A program made the position numbers and the translations under genes. A DNA stretch of 64,000 nucleotides from Mycolicibacterium arenosum (GTDB lineage Bacteria; Actinomycetota; Actinomycetes; Mycobacteriales; Mycobacteriaceae). Below the pieces are notes generated by a model. That model ran no database searches. It was not told the origin of the DNA and saw nothing but the letters and a program-made list of their open reading frames with translations. Positions 37,399-45,257 of this stretch are shown here, piece by piece (the first letter of the stretch is position 1; each line of letters starts with the position of its first letter). The stretch is from assembly GCF_024320865.1 (NCBI RefSeq), contig NZ_JANDBD010000004.1:372001-436000 (forward strand), in the 5' to 3' direction.

Positions 37399-38625
37399 TC
37401 AGGCGATCGCGCCGGAGTCCTTGAGCGCCTCGATGCGGTCCCAGTCCATGCCGAGTTCCATGAGAACGATCTCGGTGTGCTCGGATGCCTGTGGTGCCCT
37501 GGTGGTTTCGAGCGGCTCGTGGTTGAACTGCACCGGCCCGCGCACCACCCTGAACGGCTCCTCGCCCGCGGAGGCCTCGTATTCGACGATCATGTCGTTG
37601 GCGATGGCCTGCTCGTCGGACGTCAGGTCGATGAGACTCTGGAACGGCGCCCACTGGCCCTTCATCGTCTTGAGGTGCTCGCGCCAGTAGTCGAACGGCT
37701 TGCTGCGGATGGATTCGGCGACCAGTTCTGCTGCCGCTGCGGCGTTCTCGATGAGCGGCATCACCTCCGAGAACCTCGGATCGTCGGCGAGTTCGGCGAG
37801 GCCGAGGTGCTCGAAGGTGTCGCGGATGTAGCCCGTCGGGCTGACGACGCACAGGTTGATGGTGCCGCCATCGGAGGTGAGGAAGTTGCCGAGGAACGGG
37901 TTGAACATCGGCGCCGCCTCGTTGGGCATCGTCGAGCGCATCGTCTCGCCGACCTCCATGCCCTGCGTGACGCTGGCACCAGCGGCCCACCACGCGGTAC
38001 TCAGCAGTGAGACGTCGAGTTCGACTGCCTCACCGGTCTTCTCGCGGTGGAACAGCGCCGCCGAGATCCCGCCGGCGATGTTCATCCCCCCGATGGAGTC
38101 ACCGAACGCCGGAATACCCTGTCCCAGTGCGCCGCCGAGCGCCTCGGGAGTCAGCGCGTGTCCGATGCCGCTGCGTGTCCAGAACGCGGTGCCGTCGAAG
38201 CCGCCGACGAGGCGCTCGGGCCCCTTGTCCCCGTAGGCGCTGCCGCGGGCGTAGATGATGTTCGGGTTGGCTGCGCGGATGTGCTCCACGTCGAACTTGT
38301 TCTTCTGCCGCGCCTGCGGCATGTAGTTGGTCAGGAAGACGTCCGACGTCTTCGCCAACTCGTAGAGCACCTCCTGACCGTCCGGGGTGGAGACGTCGAT
38401 GCCGACGCTGCGCTTGCCGCGATTGGGATGCTCCATCAGCGGATGCCGGTCGGCCTCGAGCTGGATGCCCCCCATGTAGAGGAATCCGCGCTGGGTGTCG
38501 CCGCGCACCGGATGCTCGATCTTGATGACGTCGGCACCCCAGTCGGCGAGGATGGCGCCCGCCGCGGGGACGAACGTGAACTGCGCCACCTCGAGGACGC
38601 GCACGCCCTCCATCACCTTGATCAA
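37399..38625 (-). CDS. CaiB/BaiF (class III) CoA-transferase
   Basis: A 408-residue class-III CoA-transferase, which would move CoA between a carboxylic acid and an acyl-CoA. Signatures: GVRVLEVAQFTFVPAAGAILADWGADVIKIEHP, NRGKRSVGIDVSTPDGQEVL, DVFLTNYMP, and AFGDSIGGMNIAGGISAALFHREKTGE. It is last in the minus-strand run SDR (41655), P450, nitronate-monooxygenase-like, CoA-transferase, which suggests activation of a carboxylate formed by the oxidative steps. The product is unknown. Confidence 0.92.
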   Translation of the reverse strand: MIKVMEGVRVLEVAQFTFVPAAGAILADWGADVIKIEHPVRGDTQRGFLYMGGIQLEADRHPLMEHPNRGKRSVGIDVSTPDGQEVLYELAKTSDVFLTNYMPQARQKNKFDVEHIRAANPNIIYARGSAYGDKGPERLVGGFDGTAFWTRSGIGHALTPEALGGALGQGIPAFGDSIGGMNIAGGISAALFHREKTGEAVELDVSLLSTAWWAAGASVTQGMEVGETMRSTMPNEAAPMFNPFLGNFLTSDGGTINLCVVSPTGYIRDTFEHLGLAELADDPRFSEVMPLIENAAAAAELVAESIRSKPFDYWREHLKTMKGQWAPFQSLIDLTSDEQAIANDMIVEYEASAGEEPFRVVRGPVQFNHEPLETTRAPQASEHTEIVLMELGMDWDRIEALKDSGAIA

Positions 38626-38666
38626 CTCAGCACTCCCACCTCGTCGTCGGCATTACATTCGATGAA

Positions 38667-39587
38667 CTAACTGTAACCCGCGCGCGCCGCGGCCGAATCG
38701 AGTACGGCCGCGACGCCGGCCCAGGTTTCGCGCACGATGTCGGCCACGGGTGGAAGGTCGACGATGCGCGACGAGACCTGCCCCGTGTTGGCCACGCTGG
38801 CGTCGAGGTCGCCGCCGAAGTACAGCTCGGTGATCCGTCCGAGCAAGTGGGCGTTGGCGTCGTTGGCCGCCACCCGCTGTGCCAACCCGGTCCGCAGAAC
38901 CCGCATCGTCGGGTTTCCGGGGACGTCCAGGAGCACCGTCCCGGAATCGTCGGCGTCGACGATCGCGTTCTTGAAGTTGGCGTGCACTCCGGACTCCGCG
39001 CTCGCGAGCATTCTGGTGCCCATCTGCACGCCCTCGGCGCCGAGCACCACCGCGGCCGCCGCAGAGCGGGCATCGCAGATGCCACCCGCCGCGATGATCG
39101 GCAGGTCGATCCGGTCGGCGACGAGCGGCAGCAGCACCATGGTGGAGGCGCCCAGCAGCGACTTGAAGCCACCGCCCTCCACGCCCTCGACCACCAGCGC
39201 GTCGACTCCGGCGTCGGCGGCCTTCAGCGCACCTTTGAGAGAGCCGACGACGTGCACGACCGTGAGGCCCGCGTCGTGCAGCCTCGCGGTGAACAGTGCG
39301 GGGTCGCCCGCCGAGGTGAACACGTGCCGCACACCGGCCGCCGCCAGGATGTCGACGATCGACGGGTCCCGCTTCCAGCCCTGGATCATCAGGTTGGCCG
39401 CAACGGGCTTGGTGGTGAGGTCGCGCACCCTCGACAGGTCGGCCCGACCCTCCTCGGTCAGCGTTTCGATCATGCCGAGGCCGCCGGCCTCCGAGACCGC
39501 GGCGGCGAGCGCGGCACGGGCGATGTAGGTCATCGGCGCCTGGACGACGGGATAGTCGACGCCCAGCAGGGCTTGGATGCGGTTCAC
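38667..39587 (-). CDS. Nitronate monooxygenase/enoyl-reductase-like flavoprotein
   Basis: A 306-residue FMN-binding TIM barrel. It starts NRIQALLGVDYPVVQAPM, then AVSEAGGLGMIETL, VVHVVGSLKGALKAADAGVDA, VADRIDLPIIAAGGICDARS and VLGAEGVQMGTRMLAS. At the position of the GGH motif seen in many nitronate monooxygenases and FabK it reads EGVEGGGFKS, so His is replaced by Phe. A similar GGGFK form occurs, to my recollection, in steroid-ring-degradation relatives such as IpdC, so the annotated nitronate activity is doubtful. GTG start at 39587. Neighbours are a P450 and a CoA-transferase. Confidence 0.85.
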   Translation of the reverse strand: MNRIQALLGVDYPVVQAPMTYIARAALAAAVSEAGGLGMIETLTEEGRADLSRVRDLTTKPVAANLMIQGWKRDPSIVDILAAAGVRHVFTSAGDPALFTARLHDAGLTVVHVVGSLKGALKAADAGVDALVVEGVEGGGFKSLLGASTMVLLPLVADRIDLPIIAAGGICDARSAAAAVVLGAEGVQMGTRMLASAESGVHANFKNAIVDADDSGTVLLDVPGNPTMRVLRTGLAQRVAANDANAHLLGRITELYFGGDLDASVANTGQVSSRIVDLPPVADIVRETWAGVAAVLDSAAARAGYS

Positions 39588-39619
39588 GGTTGCCAGCTTG
39601 GCATGACGGCCGCGAACGC

Positions 39620-40822
39620 TCAGGGCAGCACCATCCTCAGGTGTTCCCAGCCGCGCACGGTCGACGTCGGCGCCATCCGCGCGGTGTCGCGGTCGACGTC
39701 CCATTCGGGCCAGCGGTTGAGCAGCTCGTCGAGCGCGATCGTGCCCTCCAGCCTCGCGAGGTTGGCTCCGAGGCAGTAGTGCAGGCCCTTGCCGAACGTG
39801 AGATGGCTGACGTGGTCGCCGTTGATGTCGAACACGTCGGGGTCGGTGTACCGGCGCGGGTCGCGGTTGGCGGCGCCGAACATCAGCAGCACCGCACTCC
39901 CCGCGGGCACCGTCCGGCCGTGAGCTTCGTAGTCGCGCAACGTGTATCGGGCCACGTGGGGGCCGGTCGGCTCGAAGCGCAGCGTCTCGTCGACCACCCG
40001 TCCGAGCAGCGAGCGGTCGTCGTGCGCCTGACGGCGCTGGTCCGGATGATCGGCGAGCACCTTGGCCAGCCACCCGATGAGGCGGCCGGTGGTCTCGTTT
40101 CCCGCGCCCGCGACGACCTGCGTGTAGTGCAGGACCTCCTTGCGGGTCAGCTTGCGCGTCTGCCCCGTCGCGTCCTCGAACTCGACGTTCAGCAGCACGG
40201 TCATCAGGTCGTCGGACGGGTTCTTGGAGCGCCACTCGACGTAGTCGGCGTACATGCGGCCGTCGGCCATCGCGTCGGTGCTCTTCACCTTCATCGGGGT
40301 GCCGGGTGTGGTGCGAAGGTTGGCGTCGTTCTTCTCGCGGTAGGCCACCTGCTCGGATTCGGGGATGCCGAGCAGCATGCCGATCACCCGCATCGGCATC
40401 ATCGCCGCGAGTTCGGCGACGATGTCGAAGCCGTCGGATCCGACGAGCGGATCGAGGCACCCGACGCAGTAGGCCCGGATCTGATCCTCGATGGCCGCCA
40501 TCCGACGCGGGGTGAAGACGCGAGACATCAAGCCGCGCAACATGGTGTGCACCGGCGGGTCCTCGAACATCATCACGCCGGGCGGCATGTCGAATTCGGA
40601 GTTCACCAGTTCGAGGATGTCGCTGCGCGAATTGGAGAACGTCTGCCAGTCGTTGAGCGCCTTCTCGACGTCGGCGTAGCGCGAGATGGCCCAGAACCGG
40701 TACTTCTCGTTGTGGTAGATCGGCGCTTCCTCGCGCAGCCGCGCGTAGGTGGGGTGCGGGTCCGCGGCGATGCCGACGTCGTACGGGTCGTAGTAGACCC
40801 CGGCCTCGGACGTGACGGTCAT
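39620..40822 (-). CDS. Cytochrome P450
   Basis: A 400-residue soluble bacterial P450. The heme-binding loop is FGKGLHYCLGANLARLE (Cys ligand), the I-helix oxygen-activation motif AGAGNETT, and the K-helix ExxR is ETLR. It would hydroxylate a hydrophobic substrate using electrons from a ferredoxin. No ferredoxin gene is adjacent. The ATG overlaps the SDR stop (ATGA), so SDR and P450 are co-translated, which suggests that the alcohol made here is oxidised by the SDR. Confidence 0.95.
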   Translation of the reverse strand: MTVTSEAGVYYDPYDVGIAADPHPTYARLREEAPIYHNEKYRFWAISRYADVEKALNDWQTFSNSRSDILELVNSEFDMPPGVMMFEDPPVHTMLRGLMSRVFTPRRMAAIEDQIRAYCVGCLDPLVGSDGFDIVAELAAMMPMRVIGMLLGIPESEQVAYREKNDANLRTTPGTPMKVKSTDAMADGRMYADYVEWRSKNPSDDLMTVLLNVEFEDATGQTRKLTRKEVLHYTQVVAGAGNETTGRLIGWLAKVLADHPDQRRQAHDDRSLLGRVVDETLRFEPTGPHVARYTLRDYEAHGRTVPAGSAVLLMFGAANRDPRRYTDPDVFDINGDHVSHLTFGKGLHYCLGANLARLEGTIALDELLNRWPEWDVDRDTARMAPTSTVRGWEHLRMVLP

Positions 40823-41655
40823 TTCAGCAGGCTCCCGGCGTCGACGGGCAGCGTCACGCCGGTGACGTAGCGGGCCTCGTCGGAGGCGAGGAACAGCACC
40901 GCGTTGCTGATGTCGACGGGCTCGACCCACGGGATCGGAAGGAAGTGGAAGGACTGGCAGATCGGCGCCAGGTCGTCGGGGCCGGGGTTCTCCAGGTCCG
41001 GCCGGAACAGCTTGTAGGTGGGCTCGTTCATCAGCAGCGGCGTGCAGACGTGGGTGGGGTGCACGGTGTTCACCCGGATCGAGTGGTGGCCCAGCTCGAC
41101 GGCGAACGTCCGCATCAGGCCCACCACACCGTGTTTCGCGGCGATGTAGTGCCCGACGTGCGGGTAGGCCTTGGTACCGCCCACCGAGCTGGTGATCACG
41201 ATGGATCCGCCGCGGCCGCCGGCGATCAGGTGCGGTACGGCCGCCTTCACGGTCTTCCACACGCCGGTCAGGTTGACGTCGATGGTCTCGTCCCAGATGT
41301 CCTCGCGCATCTTGTGCAGCTTGACCCCGGTGGTGCCGATCCCGGCGTTGGCGACCACGATGTCCAGGCCGCCGAGCTGTTCGACACCGCTGTCGAGTGC
41401 CGCCTTCATGGCGTCGTAGTCGCGGACGTCGACTTCGGCCGTCACGACCCGGCGGTCGAGGTTCTTGATCATGTCGGCGGTCTCGGCGAGGTCCTCGGGC
41501 GTCGCCGCCGGGGCGGTCGAGTCCTCGAAGCCGCGACAGATGTCGAGCGCGATGATGTCGGCGCCCTCCTGGGCGAGCCGAACCGCGTGGCTCCGGCCCT
41601 GGCCGCGCGCGGCGCCCGTGATGAATGCGACCTTGCCGTCGACGCGTCCCGCCAT
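40819..41655 (-). CDS. SDR oxidoreductase, mycofactocin-coupled type
   Basis: A 278-residue short-chain dehydrogenase. The nucleotide-binding motif is TGAARGQGRSHAVRLAQEGAD, which with the insertion after DIC is typical of the mycofactocin-coupled subfamily (TIGR03971). Such enzymes hold NAD tightly and pass electrons to mycofactocin. The catalytic YxxxK is YIAAK, with ITSSVGG upstream. It is first of the SDR-P450-NMO-CoA-transferase run. A perfect 7-bp inverted repeat lies about 19 bp upstream of its start. Confidence 0.92.
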   Translation of the reverse strand: MAGRVDGKVAFITGAARGQGRSHAVRLAQEGADIIALDICRGFEDSTAPAATPEDLAETADMIKNLDRRVVTAEVDVRDYDAMKAALDSGVEQLGGLDIVVANAGIGTTGVKLHKMREDIWDETIDVNLTGVWKTVKAAVPHLIAGGRGGSIVITSSVGGTKAYPHVGHYIAAKHGVVGLMRTFAVELGHHSIRVNTVHPTHVCTPLLMNEPTYKLFRPDLENPGPDDLAPICQSFHFLPIPWVEPVDISNAVLFLASDEARYVTGVTLPVDAGSLLK

Positions 41656-41673
41656 ACCTGACCCCTGTACTTG

Positions 41674-41691
41674 TTTGGGCAGTCGCCCAAA
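41674..41691. promoter_or_regulatory. Inverted repeat in the SDR/41769 divergent promoter region
   Basis: TTTGGGC and GCCCAAA are exact reverse complements separated by AGTC. The element lies upstream of the SDR start (41655) and of the divergent gene at 41769, fitting a repressor operator. No regulator gene is next to it. TTTGGGC-N4-GCCCAAA does not match the KstR or KstR2 consensus that I know. Confidence 0.6.
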
Positions 41692-41768
41692 GCGTCGGTT
41701 TTAGTATGTCTAGCACGCTGCGCGCGGCTACGTTGCGCGTTACGGGAACCTCTACCGAAGGGTCGACG

Positions 41769-42635
41769 ATGACTGAGGGATTGCGCGATATCCGGGAGCT
41801 GATGGACGACGCGGACGCGTACCGCGACGAGTTGTTCCGACGCTGGACCGGCCTGCTCAGCTACCGGTACATCGGACGCAACCACGACAGCATGAACCTC
41901 GGAGACACCGACGACACCGTGCGCATCCGTCGGGACATGCGCAACGCCGCAGGCGGTCTCATGGTGGCGCCGCTGGCCATCTCGTCGCCCGAGGGCTGCC
42001 AGACCGACATGGTGGCAGTGCCCAACCCCGTCATCGCGTCGGTGCAGATCATCGACCCCGGCGTCGACGTGCAGACCATCGAGATCGTGGGATCCGGTGT
42101 CGTGCATCAGGGCCGCACCATGGGATACGGCCGCTGCCTCATCGTCGACGCCGATCATCCCGATCGGGTGCTCGCGTTCATCGAGGGCCAGGGGGCCGTC
42201 ATCGGCATCCCGCCCGAGGGCCTCGACAGGATGGACGTCTCGGGGACCGAGATCGTCATCGAGGACTCCCCCGACCTGCCACCGCTGTGGCAGGCGTTCG
42301 GCGCCGAGAAGCGCGGCGACGGCTACTGGATCCTGCCCCCGCTCACGCTGGAGTTGGCGTCGCCCGACGCCGCCCTGCACATCGGGCCGCAGCACGTCCT
42401 GCTCGAGACCGCGGCCACCGAACTCGCCGCCGACCTGGCGGGCACACCCCGGGTGCAGGTCACCAGCTGGCACGTGATGTTCATGGCGCGCGGCAAGGTC
42501 GGTCCGTTCCGGGCCGAGGGCATCGCGTACGCCGGCGAGCCGGGACGAATCGGCGTGCGGATCACGATCCACGACGAGGGCAACGACGACCGCGCCGTCA
42601 CGTCCTGCGCGGCCGTGTTCGACGTGCTCCCCTAA
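41769..42635 (+). CDS. Conserved protein of unknown function, possibly hotdog-fold
   Basis: A 288-residue soluble protein. It has two parts of similar size, each beta-rich: IGRNHDSMNLGDTDDTVRIRRDMRNAAGG in the first half and FMARGKVGPFRAEGIAYAG in the second. The spacing and GRMGYGRCLIVDAD-like strands recall double-hotdog thioesterases, but I see no decisive catalytic motif, so the family is uncertain. ATG 41769 is chosen; the frame extends upstream through the promoter region. It is divergent from the SDR-P450 operon and probably shares its control. The repeat-flanked nuclease cassette begins 14 bp after its stop. Confidence 0.7.
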   Translation: MTEGLRDIRELMDDADAYRDELFRRWTGLLSYRYIGRNHDSMNLGDTDDTVRIRRDMRNAAGGLMVAPLAISSPEGCQTDMVAVPNPVIASVQIIDPGVDVQTIEIVGSGVVHQGRTMGYGRCLIVDADHPDRVLAFIEGQGAVIGIPPEGLDRMDVSGTEIVIEDSPDLPPLWQAFGAEKRGDGYWILPPLTLELASPDAALHIGPQHVLLETAATELAADLAGTPRVQVTSWHVMFMARGKVGPFRAEGIAYAGEPGRIGVRITIHDEGNDDRAVTSCAAVFDVLP

Positions 42636-42648
42636 CCCCGCCCCCCTT

Positions 42649-42713
42649 CGCGCGAACGTTGGTTACCGCAACGCGAACTGCGATCTCGCGTGGCCTAACC
42701 CAACACTCGGCGG
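42649..42713 (+). repeat. Left arm of 65-bp inverted repeat
   Basis: Begins CGCGCGAACGTTGGTTACCG and ends CCAACACTCGGCGG. Aligned with the reverse complement of 43668-43732: the first 29 positions are identical, then one 1-bp gap and a few substitutions in the middle, then about 13 identical positions at the inner end. A short stem CGTTG/CAACG around GTTACCG could form a hairpin. Confidence 0.9.
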
Positions 42714-42716
42714 CGT

Positions 42717-42743
42717 CTATCCACAGTTGAAGGTTCATCCACC
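42717..42743 (+). other. Two DnaA-box-like nonamers upstream of the cassette gene
   Basis: CTATCCACA (42717-42725) matches the known bacterial DnaA box TTATCCACA at 8 of 9 positions, and TCATCCACC (42735-42743) at 7 of 9, in the same orientation and 18 bp apart. They lie just inside the left repeat, upstream of the cassette gene. The match may be chance; it is recorded because of the location. Confidence 0.35.
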
Positions 42744-42806
42744 GCCGGATGTCCGCGCCGACGGGGATGGGCGTTGCGCGTCACACGGTCGCGGTGCCGT
42801 GGGCCC

Positions 42807-43718
42807 ATGGCAACCATTGGCGAACCGTTCATCGGCACCGAAGCCGTCGCGTCCGGCGAGTTCACCCGTCGGACCCTGAAGAGTAGGGCCGACCTGGTCT
42901 ACCGCAACGTCTACTTGCCGCCAGGGACCGAGCTCACACCGACGAACCGGGCAATCGCGGCCTGGCTCTGGTCGGGTCGGACTGCCACCGTCGCCGGACG
43001 CTCCGCGGCTGCGCTCCTCGGTAGCGAGTGGATCGAGGCCGACGAACCAGCCGAACTCACACGTACCCAGGCGACGAACAGCACGATCGTGATCTACCGC
43101 GAACGCCTACGTGACGACGAGGTGTGTGAAGTCCGTGGCATACCGACGACGTCACCCGCTCGCACGGCGTTCGATCTCGGTCGTCGGCCGGGCCTGAGAA
43201 CAGCACTCGCGAACGTCGACGCGCTGGCCAACGCCACGGGCTTGACGGCAGCCCAGGTGAATTCGGTTTCGTTGCAACACAAGGGGGCGCGCGGGATCGT
43301 CCAGCTCCGCGACGTCGTCGACTTGATGGACGGGGGCGCCGAGTCACCCCAGGAGACCCACACCCGGCTGATCCTCGTCGAATCGGGATTGCGGCGACCG
43401 GTGACGCAGATCAGGGTGTACGACCGATGGGGGGTCGCCTTCGCCCGCATCGACATGGGATGGCCGGAGTTCAAGGTCGGTGTCGAATACGACGGTCCTC
43501 AGCACTGGACCGACCCGGAGCGTCGCTCTCGGGACATCGACCGCTACGCCGAACTGGCGGCGCTCGGGTGGATTCTCATCCGCGTGAACGCCGACATGCT
43601 CTACAAGCGGCCATGGGTGATCGTCCAGCGAGTCGTCGCGGCGCTGCGCGACCGCGGCTGCCCATGCCCGCCGAGTGTTGGTTTCGGTCACGCTTCTCGC
43701 AGTTTCGCGTTGCGGTAA
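42807..43718 (+). CDS. AbiEi-like winged-helix protein with C-terminal Vsr/DUF559-like nuclease domain
   Basis: A 303-residue protein. The N-terminal half (about 1-125) resembles the AbiEi antitoxin-like fold: FIGTEAVASGEFTRRTLKSR, YRNVYLPPGTELT, RTATVAGRSAAALLG and TTSPARTAFDLGRR. The C-terminal part (about 180-285) looks like a PD-(D/E)xK/Vsr-type endonuclease: ETHTR, ARIDMGWPEFKVGVEYDGPQHW, DIDRYAELAALGWILIRV. Candidate acidic residues are Asp216, Glu227 and Asp229. Proteins of this kind are scattered in actinobacterial genomes without a known role. Here the gene is enclosed by 65-bp inverted repeats and its C-terminal 16 residues are encoded by the right repeat. No partner toxin gene is adjacent. 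ATG 42807 is preferred over an earlier in-frame GTG at 42774-type start. Confidence 0.8.
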   Translation: MATIGEPFIGTEAVASGEFTRRTLKSRADLVYRNVYLPPGTELTPTNRAIAAWLWSGRTATVAGRSAAALLGSEWIEADEPAELTRTQATNSTIVIYRERLRDDEVCEVRGIPTTSPARTAFDLGRRPGLRTALANVDALANATGLTAAQVNSVSLQHKGARGIVQLRDVVDLMDGGAESPQETHTRLILVESGLRRPVTQIRVYDRWGVAFARIDMGWPEFKVGVEYDGPQHWTDPERRSRDIDRYAELAALGWILIRVNADMLYKRPWVIVQRVVAALRDRGCPCPPSVGFGHASRSFALR

Positions 43719-43732
43719 CCAACGTTCGCGCG
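43668..43732 (-). repeat. Right arm of 65-bp inverted repeat
   Basis: Reverse complement begins CGCGCGAACGTTGGTTACCG, as in the left arm. It starts at the inner end with CCGCCGAGTGTTGG. The stop codon of the nuclease gene (43716-43718) is inside this arm. No matching direct repeat was found in the bases immediately outside the two arms. Confidence 0.9.
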
Positions 43733-43802
43733 GGGTTGGGGGACGGATCACACGGCAGTCGCTGACGCTTTCGGAGAATCGCTGCGCGTCGCGGCGCCGA
43801 GG

Positions 43803-45257
43803 GTGTCGACTGGCTACGTGGAGCAGTTGAGCTGGACCGACGACATGATGCTGCGGGCCGAGCGGCCCGAAACCCCGATGCAGATCCAGATGCTGCTCAT
43901 CTACGACCAGTCGACGGCACCCGGCGGCCGGGTCACCTTCAAGCGGATCCTCGACGCGCTCGACGCGCGACTGCACCTCGCGAAGAGCTTCCGGCGGCGC
44001 CTTACCGAACTACCCGGCGGGCTGCACATGCCGTACTGGGTGGACGACCCGGACTTCGACCTCGAGTACCACGTCCGACACATCGCCCTTCCCCGGCCGG
44101 GCGACTGGCGCCAGCTCTGCATTCAGGTCGCCCGGATCCACGGACGCCAACTCGACCTGCGCCGCCCGCCGTGGGAGATGACCGTCATCGAGGGGCTCAA
44201 CGCGATTCCCGGCGTGCCGACGGGATCGTTCGCGATCGCGCTGAAACTGCATCACTGCGTGGTCGACGGGATGGAGAGCGTCGAACTGATGGCGGCGATG
44301 CACGACCTCGCCCCCGACGCCCCGCGTCCCGACCCGCCTACGCGACCGTTCGCGCCCGGCTCGCTGCCGTCGACAGCGGACCTGGTGGCACGCACCGCGA
44401 CCAACATCGCCCTGTACCCGCTGCGGGCGAGCAGGGTGGTGATTCCCAACGCGCTCAAAGCGATTCGTCACCTCCCCGCCCTCCCCGGCGCCGTCGCGGG
44501 CGGCGTCGCCGCGGCCCTGACCCCCGGTAAGGGCTCGATCCTGGCTCCGAGCACGCGGTTCAACGGATCCGCCACCCCGCACCGGGTCTTCGAGGCCCGG
44601 TTCCACGACCTCGCCGACTTCAAACTGATCAAGACCCGCGTGCCCAAGGCGACGATCAACCACGTGACGCTCGCCTACGTCGGTGGCGCGCTTCGCCACT
44701 ACCTCGACGGGCACGGCGAGCTGCCCGACGAGAGCCTGGTGGCGGCCTGCCCGGCGTCCATCCGGTCAGGCGACGAGCGCGGGGCGGGCGGTAACCGGCT
44801 GTTCGGCAGACTGCACCCACTGGGCACGTCGATCGCCGATCCGCTCGACCGGCTCGCCGCGATCGTCGAGGAGACGTCGGCGTTCCGGGAGAACACCGAC
44901 AACGAGAGCAGTTCGCGGCTCATGGAATTGGTGGGCGTGGTGCCCACGACACTGCTCGGTCTGACGGTGAAGGCGGCGACCGCCATGCCGTTCTCCGCCC
45001 CCGCCGTCGCCACCACCACCGTGAGCAACGTGCCGGGACCGACGTTCCCCATCTACTTCGCGGGCGCCCGATTGCAGCGGGTGACCGGTCTCGGCCCGCT
45101 CATTGGGGGGATGAACCTCTTTCACGTCGTGGCGAGCTACGACGGCACGATCTCGATCGGCGCCACCGCGGACCGCAGTGCGCTTCCCGACCCCGCGCAC
45201 TACGCCGAGTGCATGCAGGCGTCATTCGACGAACTGCTCAGCGCCGCTGAGGGTTAG
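43803..45257 (+). CDS. WS/DGAT-family wax ester synthase/diacylglycerol acyltransferase
   Basis: A 484-residue acyltransferase that uses acyl-CoA to esterify fatty alcohols or diacylglycerol, forming wax esters or triacylglycerol. The active-site motif HHxxxDG is LHHCVVDGM. Other parts are PPWEMTVIEGL and TTTVSNVPGPTFPIYFAGA near the C-terminus. GTG start. It is convergent with the minus-strand esterase/P450 operon: the two 3' ends overlap by 4 bp. Confidence 0.94.
   Translation: MSTGYVEQLSWTDDMMLRAERPETPMQIQMLLIYDQSTAPGGRVTFKRILDALDARLHLAKSFRRRLTELPGGLHMPYWVDDPDFDLEYHVRHIALPRPGDWRQLCIQVARIHGRQLDLRRPPWEMTVIEGLNAIPGVPTGSFAIALKLHHCVVDGMESVELMAAMHDLAPDAPRPDPPTRPFAPGSLPSTADLVARTATNIALYPLRASRVVIPNALKAIRHLPALPGAVAGGVAAALTPGKGSILAPSTRFNGSATPHRVFEARFHDLADFKLIKTRVPKATINHVTLAYVGGALRHYLDGHGELPDESLVAACPASIRSGDERGAGGNRLFGRLHPLGTSIADPLDRLAAIVEETSAFRENTDNESSSRLMELVGVVPTTLLGLTVKAATAMPFSAPAVATTTVSNVPGPTFPIYFAGARLQRVTGLGPLIGGMNLFHVVASYDGTISIGATADRSALPDPAHYAECMQASFDELLSAAEG

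Larger units (their letters stand above)
42649..43732. mobile_element. Putative single-gene cassette bounded by 65-bp inverted repeats
   Basis: A 1,084-bp unit consists of one nuclease-like gene (42807-43718) between two 65-bp imperfect inverted repeats. The outer 29 bp of the two arms are identical and the innermost 14 bp are nearly so. The gene's last 16 codons and stop lie inside the right repeat. It sits between unrelated lipid-metabolism genes. No transposase of a known family and no target-site duplication were seen, so mobility is inferred from the repeats and the nuclease domain only. Confidence 0.6.

Noticed and set aside
38667..39587. Assignment as ipdC
   Set aside because: Only the GGGFK feature supports it and no ipdA/ipdB or HIP-degradation genes are nearby.
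42807..43718. A complete AbiE toxin-antitoxin pair
   Set aside because: No AbiEii nucleotidyltransferase-like gene is adjacent.
42636..43745. Target-site duplication flanking the inverted-repeat cassette
   Set aside because: The bases outside the arms resemble each other only in inverted orientation (C-rich on the left, G-rich on the right), not as a direct repeat.
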